DNA of 64,000 nucleotides from Planctomycetia bacterium. Lineage in GTDB: Bacteria > Planctomycetota > Planctomycetia > Pirellulales > Thermoguttaceae. The translations under genes and the position numbers were made by a program. Below, in pieces: positions 58,664 to 64,000 of the stretch. Position 1 is the first letter of the stretch. Every line of letters begins with the position of its first letter. A model generated the notes under the pieces. That model was not told the origin of the DNA. It was given only the letters and a program-made list of their open reading frames with translations, and did not search any database. The stretch is from contig JAUNBG010000017.1 in the NCBI GenBank assembly GCA_030527205.1, positions 1 through 64,000 on the forward strand, given 5' to 3'.

Positions 58664-59776
58664 ATGAATCGAATTGCTTTGTTGACCTTTACAAATTCCG
58701 ATAATTATGGCGCTTTGCTTCAAGCTTACGCCTTACAGGAAAAACTGTCGCAACTTGGTTACGATTCAACTTTCCTTGATTATCGGCGTCCGTTTCGTCC
58801 AAAATCGATGCTTCGCCGTTTGAAATATTTTCTTGTAAAACGCTTGTTGACCCGTTTTTTTCAAACCAAACGACAACGGTCAATGGAACGCTTTCGTCGT
58901 CAATATTTTCAGCGAACCAAGCCGCTTCAATCCCGTTCGGAAATGATAAAAATGGCGGCGGAATTTCAAATATTTATTGTCGGAAGCGATCAGGTTTGGA
59001 ACATTCCAAAACTGTTTGACGACGATACTTTTCTTCTTCCGTTTGTTTCGGATCAGCAAAGACGCATTTCGTATGCGCCCAGTTTTTATTTTTCGACATT
59101 TCCGGAAGATTATATTTCGCTTTACAAACGGGAACTGGAAAAATTTGACTTTCTCTCTGTTCGCGAACTTGAAGGCCAACAATATGTTCGCGATCTTATT
59201 GGTCGGGAAGCAACGCTTGTTTTGGATCCAACTTTGCTGTTGACACAAAATGATTGGGATAAAATCGCAATTCCTTATCAATCAAAAGATCCTTATATTT
59301 TTTGCTATTTCATTCCGGAAGGTTTTGGACAAAAACCGATTTTGACAAATCGCATTATTGAGTTTGCCCGAAAAATATCAGAAAGAAATCATTGGAAAAT
59401 CGTTTGTTGCGGCAATAAATCAAAGGCAGCTGTTTTTCCCGCTCAAACGGAAAACGATGTCGGTCCCCTTGAATTTTTGGGATTTTTTCAAAATGCGTCC
59501 TTTGTTTTAACTAATTCCTTTCATGGGACATCGTTTGCTGTAAACTATAAACGGCCCTTTTATTCCTTTCTTGACGGAAAATATTCTTTGATCGAAAAGG
59601 CAAAATCGCGAATTGGAACGTTGCTTGGCCTGCTCGGTTTGGAAAGTCGTTTCCTTTCGACAAAAGAGGATTTCCCAGAACCGTCTGAATGGGATATCTC
59701 TTTTGACGAAGCAGAGTTGCGTTTAGATAAGGAACGAATTCAATCCCTCGATTTTCTCAAAACAGCAATCAAATGA
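58664..59776 (+). CDS. Polysaccharide pyruvyl transferase family protein
   Basis: The protein has 370 residues. N-terminal TNSDNYGALLQAYALQEKL, then IVGSDQVWN and later LTNSFHGTSFAVNYKRPFY are characteristic of the PS_pyruv_trans family (PF04230), which includes CsaB-like enzymes that attach ketal-linked pyruvate to surface glycans. The conserved SFHG histidine is present. The gene is followed after 35 bases by a glycosyltransferase, so the two probably act on the same envelope glycan. The acceptor is unknown. Confidence 0.87.
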   Translation: MNRIALLTFTNSDNYGALLQAYALQEKLSQLGYDSTFLDYRRPFRPKSMLRRLKYFLVKRLLTRFFQTKRQRSMERFRRQYFQRTKPLQSRSEMIKMAAEFQIFIVGSDQVWNIPKLFDDDTFLLPFVSDQQRRISYAPSFYFSTFPEDYISLYKRELEKFDFLSVRELEGQQYVRDLIGREATLVLDPTLLLTQNDWDKIAIPYQSKDPYIFCYFIPEGFGQKPILTNRIIEFARKISERNHWKIVCCGNKSKAAVFPAQTENDVGPLEFLGFFQNASFVLTNSFHGTSFAVNYKRPFYSFLDGKYSLIEKAKSRIGTLLGLLGLESRFLSTKEDFPEPSEWDISFDEAELRLDKERIQSLDFLKTAIK

Positions 59777-59811
59777 TTTTGCTTTAACGCTCATTTGAAA
59801 GGAATCAAGAA

Positions 59812-60975
59812 ATGAAAATGGCATTACTCGGAACAAGTCTTCATAGCGGCGGCGGATTGACCGGCGGATTGGCAATCATTAAAACAATGCCGAAAATAGC
59901 GCCGATGCATTCATTTATCGTTGTTGTTCCGGAAGGTTGCGGTTTTGATGAAGTCAAAAACATTGAAAACGTTGAATTGATTGAAATTCCGAGACGCGGT
60001 TATTATCAACGTTATCTTGAAGAGCGAAAAATAATGCGTTATCTCGACGAAATTCAATGCGATTGGGCTTGGTGGCTCGGCGGAATCGGGTTTGCTTTTC
60101 CAAAATGTCGTCAAAGTACTTATTTTCGTTCGGCTTATCATTTAAATTATCCGCTTCAACATTGGGGATTGAATTGGTATTCCTTTCCTTTTCGACTTCA
60201 TCGGAAGCTTGAAAAGAGTCTTTTGAAGCGAACGATGAAACATTGTCAACGGATTTATGTTCAAACCGAGACGGTTAAACGTCGTTTTATCGAAACTTAT
60301 CATTATGAGGAAGAACGAATTGGGTATTGTCCCTTAAGTTTTTCGATTCCCGATTTGCCAAATAATTCTTCTCAAAAGCCGGATAATCTTTCGTTAATGA
60401 CGAATTGTCAGAAATTTAAATGTCTTTATTTATCCTGGCTGAATCCTCATAAAAATTTTGTGCGAATCGCAGAAATGTTTGCCCAATATAAAAATGAACT
60501 TTCTGAGATTGCTTGTTTTTTATCAATTGATCCTCAAACGGTTTCGCGAAAACTCCGTCCCATTGCCCAATATATAGCGAAACTCGTCAAAAAGAATCAT
60601 TTAGAAGAAAACATTATTTTTTTGGGAAAAATCCCGAAAGAAAATCTTGCCTATTATTATCAACAGGCCGATTGTTTTTTCATTCCGACATTATTGGAAA
60701 CAGTTGGACAAGGTCATTTAGAAGCAATGAATTTTCATTTGCCGATTATTGCAAGCGATTTGGATTTCGCGCATGAAATTTGCGAAGACGCCGCCCATTT
60801 TGTCGATCCTTTTTCTTTGGAAAGCATGAAAAATGGATTACTTCGATTAAAAAATGATCCCATTTATTGCCGCGAACTTGTTCGCCGCGGAGATATTCGC
60901 GTTCAACAGAAACTCAAATCCTGGGACGAAATATTGAGAAACGTTCTTGATCAGGAAGGTTTTGAACATTCATAA
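59812..60975 (+). CDS. Glycosyltransferase, GT4-like
   Basis: The protein has 387 residues in a GT-B fold. The N-terminal domain includes LHSGGGLTGGLAIIK. The C-terminal domain carries LYLSWLNPHKNF, and the donor-binding segment FFIPTLLETVGQGHLEAMNF with IIASDLDFAHEICEDAA, the E-x7-E pattern of family 4 retaining transferases. AAAGGAA lies upstream of the ATG. It overlaps the next gene by one base (TAATG) and probably is co-transcribed with the pyruvyl transferase before it. Confidence 0.85.
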   Translation: MKMALLGTSLHSGGGLTGGLAIIKTMPKIAPMHSFIVVVPEGCGFDEVKNIENVELIEIPRRGYYQRYLEERKIMRYLDEIQCDWAWWLGGIGFAFPKCRQSTYFRSAYHLNYPLQHWGLNWYSFPFRLHRKLEKSLLKRTMKHCQRIYVQTETVKRRFIETYHYEEERIGYCPLSFSIPDLPNNSSQKPDNLSLMTNCQKFKCLYLSWLNPHKNFVRIAEMFAQYKNELSEIACFLSIDPQTVSRKLRPIAQYIAKLVKKNHLEENIIFLGKIPKENLAYYYQQADCFFIPTLLETVGQGHLEAMNFHLPIIASDLDFAHEICEDAAHFVDPFSLESMKNGLLRLKNDPIYCRELVRRGDIRVQQKLKSWDEILRNVLDQEGFEHS

Positions 60976-61700
60976 TGACCGATATTTATCAAAAGAAGCA
61001 GCAATTACGAAATGCAATGAAGATCAAGTTAAAATGTCTGCTTGATCAAAAAACTCCAACTGACGAAACGGCTTTGATTTTTTATCGTCGTTTAATGGAT
61101 ATTGCCAAGGTTGTTGACGCCAAAACAATAATGCTTTATCTTAATACTCAAACGGAAGTTCCGACGCTGCCCTTTCTTCCGAGACTGTTTTGGCAAAAAG
61201 ACTGTTTATCGACTTTTATTTCAAAAGAATGTTCTCAAACAACCGTTATTCGAAACATTATAATCCCTTATTGCGTTGAACAAGATATTCGACTTTATCA
61301 ACTGCAGCCGCCGCATTGGTCGCCTTTCGATAAAAAGTTTATTTATAATGACTTAAAACAAGGTCGTTTTGGCATTTTGGAACCAGACGATTCTTTTCTA
61401 ATAACGAAATCTTTAAATTCTTTCTGGAATGCGAAATTCAAAGATTATTCCAAACTTTTGGATGTTGTTCTCGTTCCTGGTTTGGCTTTTGATCGAAATG
61501 GTCATCGGTTGGGACGCGGCGCCGGGTTTTATGATCGCTTTCTTAAACAACTGAAACCGCAAACTTTGTTGATTGGACTTGCTTATGATCAACAACTTTT
61601 GGATGAAATTCCTGTTGAACCTCATGATTTTCCTTTACATTTAATTATAACGCCAACGCAAACCTTTTGTTGCCCTCAATATAAGATATTGTATTTGTGA
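60975..61700 (+). CDS. 5-formyltetrahydrofolate cyclo-ligase family protein
   Basis: The protein has 241 residues. The N-terminal KKQQLRNAMKIKLKCL is the usual start of the family, and GRGAGFYDRFL is the folate/ATP-binding signature, with LIGLAYDQQLLDEIPVEPHD afterwards. The enzyme converts 5-formyl-THF to 5,10-methenyl-THF. The start codon shares one base with the glycosyltransferase stop, so expression is coupled although the pathways are unrelated. This is slightly longer than the usual 180-200 residues because of loops at about 90-145. Confidence 0.9.
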   Translation: MTDIYQKKQQLRNAMKIKLKCLLDQKTPTDETALIFYRRLMDIAKVVDAKTIMLYLNTQTEVPTLPFLPRLFWQKDCLSTFISKECSQTTVIRNIIIPYCVEQDIRLYQLQPPHWSPFDKKFIYNDLKQGRFGILEPDDSFLITKSLNSFWNAKFKDYSKLLDVVLVPGLAFDRNGHRLGRGAGFYDRFLKQLKPQTLLIGLAYDQQLLDEIPVEPHDFPLHLIITPTQTFCCPQYKILYL

Positions 61701-61903
61701 ATGTTAGAAAGAAGTCGAAATTCTTATCGATTATTTCGAAGGAATTCCCTTTTGTGAACTACAGATTTTTGTATACTCAAGCCTGTTGAAAATTGCAGAT
61801 TGTCTGGATTACAAATCCGACAACGAAAGGCTGATTATAAAATGAAAGTCATTTTCCAATAACGGCTTCGGTATAACATTTATAATAGAATGGAAACCAA
61901 TTC

Positions 61904-64000
61904 ATGAAAAAATTTGATGTTGTCTCCGTTTCTCTCAATTTAACGCCGTTGGATTGGACAGGAAATCGCCAAAGAATATCGAATGTTCTTCAGCAGATCA
62001 AGTCGATGTTGAATAACGATTTGCCCAAAATAATCTGTTTGCCCGAATTATCTGTTTCAGGGCCGGGTTGCGACGATATGTTTCTTTCGCAAGTTACTTC
62101 AGAGAAATCGCTTGAAATATTGCTGCAATTTCTTCCCGAAACGGATCATAACGTTCTTGCTTTGGGACTTCCCTTTTCTTTTGAAGGACAACTTTATAAA
62201 TCGACTGTTTTGGTTGCCGATCAAAAGATTTTGGGAATATATTGTTCGAGTTTTCTCGAAACGCAAGGAATTCATTATGATATGCGTTGGTTTTCTGCCT
62301 GGCCAAATCAAAGCGTTAAACAGGTTCAGTTGAGCGGCCAACGTTATCCCATTGGCGACATATCCTTTCTTTGGAATGATTTAAGAATCGCAATTGTTCC
62401 TCATCTTTTGGCGGAAAATTCTTCTGATCAAAACAATGTTCTTCAGAAATCCGCCTCTTTTTCAAAGAAAACGCCTTGCGATTTAATCCTTTGCCCGACA
62501 GCGTCCCCCTTCGAATTGGGGCAACAACAAAAATTACGCGACATTATTCTAAAACAATCCCAAACGTTTGATTGTCCTGTTGTTTATTCAACATTATTGG
62601 GAATTGAGGCGGGATCGCTTGTTTATGACGGCGGTTCAATGATCGCTTCTGATTCTCGACTCTTTCAATGTCGACGCTTTTCCTATCGGGATTCCTGTTT
62701 TGTTTCGACACAATTTGCTCTGAATGAAAATCATCGGCTGATTTTATCAAAACAGGAGCCAACCTTTTCAAACAATCTCTTCTATTCTTCTTCAAATTCT
62801 TCTGATAAGAACGAAAATCAAAGCGAACAAGTTGCTTTAGAAAAATGGGAAACATCTGAGGACGTTCTTTTTGAAGAATTTGCAAAGTCTGTTGCTTTGG
62901 GGCTTTATGGTTATTTAAAGAAATGTCGATCCAACGGATTTGTCCTTTCTCTCAGCGGCGGAGCGGATTCGGCAAGCATTGCCATTCTTATTGCATTTAT
63001 GATCGAAAGCGGCATTTCTGAATTGGGAATGAAAACTTTTCTTAAGCAATTTGCGTTTATTCCTTGCGTCTCGGACATTTATCGACGTTTGTTTTTACAT
63101 GATAATGCCCCGATCCTGGACCAAAAGGATTCCGCGCCGCTTTTTGAGGATTCTTCGGAGCTAACCCCTTTGCCTCACAATCATTCGGGTTCAACTTTAT
63201 CAGAAGACTGTCATTTCCGTAAACAAAATCATTTCCGCAAACAAAGCAATAATGGGGCTGATTCCAAAGAGCCGCGAGATTTTTTTTATTCTAATGAAGA
63301 ATTGCGAACAATCGTTGCCGCTTTTTTAACAACGGTTTATCAAGCAACGAAAAACAGCAGCGAAATAACGCGTCAAGCTTCTCAAGAAATCGCGAATTTC
63401 ATCGGTTCAAAGCATTACGAATTCGATATTGATCCTGTTGTTGAACTGTATAAACGAATTGTGTCCGAAAAATTAGAAAGACAACTTGATTGGCAAACCG
63501 ATGATTTGGCGCTTCAAAACATTCAAGCGCGAACCCGTTCGCCTAGCGTTTGGCTATTGGCCAACGTTCTGGGCGGTTTGTTGCTTTCGACAGGAAATCG
63601 TTCAGAAGTCGCTTGCGGTTACGCAACAATGGACGGCGATACAAGCGGCTCGCTTTCTCCAATCGCGGGAATCGATAAAGCTTTTTTAAGAAATTGGCTT
63701 AAATGGCTTGAAAAACAAGGTTTATCTTTTCCTTCTCAATTCAATCATTCGAAACGTTGGGCTGTTCCGGCTCTTAAATTCATTAATGAACAACAACCAA
63801 CCGCGGAACTTCGACCCCTTAAAGACAAGCAAACCGATGAAACGGATTTAATGCCTTATTGCGTCCTTGATTTATTTGAAAAAGCAATCATTCGCGACAA
63901 AAAAGATTGCGATTCTGTTTTGGATTTCGTTTCGACTCAATTGAAAACTCAAAACCAGACATTTGAAAAAAAACAACTTATTCAATGGCAAATTCGATTT
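61904..64000 (+). CDS. nadE: NadE, NAD synthase with degenerate glutaminase domain (3' truncated by window)
   Basis: The frame is open from the ATG at 61904 to the window edge (699 codons, no stop). The N-terminal nitrilase-type glutaminase domain (about 1-275) is recognisable: CLPELSVSGPGCDDMF keeps the catalytic Glu48. However, GIYCSSFLETQGIHY has Ser115 where the family has catalytic Lys, and RIAIVPHLLAE has His167 where the family has Cys in EICED. The C-terminal synthetase domain has the P-loop LSGGADSAS (351-359) and LLSTGNRSEVACGYATMDGD, so adenylation of NaAD is probably intact and free ammonia would be the nitrogen source. Ser/Asn/Asp-rich insertions occur at about 280-305 and 415-460. 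Confidence 0.92.
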   Translation, partial: MKKFDVVSVSLNLTPLDWTGNRQRISNVLQQIKSMLNNDLPKIICLPELSVSGPGCDDMFLSQVTSEKSLEILLQFLPETDHNVLALGLPFSFEGQLYKSTVLVADQKILGIYCSSFLETQGIHYDMRWFSAWPNQSVKQVQLSGQRYPIGDISFLWNDLRIAIVPHLLAENSSDQNNVLQKSASFSKKTPCDLILCPTASPFELGQQQKLRDIILKQSQTFDCPVVYSTLLGIEAGSLVYDGGSMIASDSRLFQCRRFSYRDSCFVSTQFALNENHRLILSKQEPTFSNNLFYSSSNSSDKNENQSEQVALEKWETSEDVLFEEFAKSVALGLYGYLKKCRSNGFVLSLSGGADSASIAILIAFMIESGISELGMKTFLKQFAFIPCVSDIYRRLFLHDNAPILDQKDSAPLFEDSSELTPLPHNHSGSTLSEDCHFRKQNHFRKQSNNGADSKEPRDFFYSNEELRTIVAAFLTTVYQATKNSSEITRQASQEIANFIGSKHYEFDIDPVVELYKRIVSEKLERQLDWQTDDLALQNIQARTRSPSVWLLANVLGGLLLSTGNRSEVACGYATMDGDTSGSLSPIAGIDKAFLRNWLKWLEKQGLSFPSQFNHSKRWAVPALKFINEQQPTAELRPLKDKQTDETDLMPYCVLDLFEKAIIRDKKDCDSVLDFVSTQLKTQNQTFEKKQLIQWQIRF

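Noticed and set aside
1-64000. CRISPR array, insertion sequence, prophage or defence island
   Set aside because: No regularly spaced direct repeats, no transposase, integrase, phage structural or nuclease-type defence gene was seen; the dispersed repeats are not spaced as a CRISPR array.

Overview
The window is an AT-rich bacterial chromosome segment that reads as a planctomycete, most likely of the Pirellulales type. Evidence for this is the two DUF1559 proteins (one with a type IV pilin-like N-terminus next to a small lipoprotein), a DUF1080 protein, a Tat-exported Gfo/Idh/MocA oxidoreductase, a secreted FG-GAP repeat protein, a secreted HEAT-repeat protein, a prenyltransferase/squalene-cyclase-like repeat protein and a 73-residue small basic protein of the planctomycete/verrucomicrobial/chlamydial type. 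The low GC and long intergenic gaps differ from free-living GC-rich Pirellulales and would fit a host- or gut-associated lineage, but that last point is inference.

Layout. 0.8-5.9 kb (minus): HslUV protease, then a CpaB-like SAF protein with a MoxR ATPase. 6.7-10.1 kb (plus): an LptD-like outer-membrane LPS assembly protein. 10.65 kb: tRNA-Ala(GGC) with a clear promoter and terminator. 11.3-16.2 kb (minus): cyclase-like repeat protein, enoyl-CoA hydratase, small basic protein, ProB. 16.5-18.4 kb (plus): pilin-like DUF1559 protein, whose reading frame is broken at a G8 tract, and its lipoprotein. 18.5-25 kb: ThiC, ArgJ, RecG. 25.1-32.7 kb (minus): HAD phosphatase, CE15-type esterase, HEAT-repeat protein, BadF-type kinase, small Tat-signal protein and YhaM-like exonuclease. 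33.3 kb: a helix-turn-helix-like protein 0.3 kb downstream of a perfect consensus sigma-70 promoter. 34.6-41.1 kb (minus): PurN, FG-GAP protein, sugar-nucleotide epimerase, and BtaB plus BtaA for betaine lipid synthesis. 41.7 kb: HemB. 42.8-51.4 kb (minus): secreted repeat protein, FAD/Fe-S dehydrogenase, large DUF1559 protein, DUF1080 protein, Gfo/Idh/MocA oxidoreductase. 52.2-64 kb: dipeptide epimerase, an orphan small protein, DegT aminotransferase, PurB, polysaccharide pyruvyl transferase, glycosyltransferase, 5-formyl-THF cyclo-ligase and a NAD synthase that runs off the right edge.

Most genes are ordinary housekeeping or envelope functions. The noteworthy structure lies elsewhere. (1) An intergenic family of about 85-110 bp elements with inverted ends (GGAAGTTC ... 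GAACTTCC) occurs eight times, with no transposase in the window, and one copy carries a second hairpin repeat family inserted in it. (2) The NAD synthase has a glutaminase (nitrilase) domain in which the catalytic Lys and Cys positions read Ser115 and His167. (3) HslU, RecG and NadE carry Ser/Asn/Gln/Glu-rich insertions inside otherwise conserved folds. (4) A G8 tract breaks the pilin-like DUF1559 gene just before its prepilin motif. (5) A BtaA/BtaB pair predicts phosphorus-free betaine lipids. I found no CRISPR array, insertion sequence, prophage or defence system.
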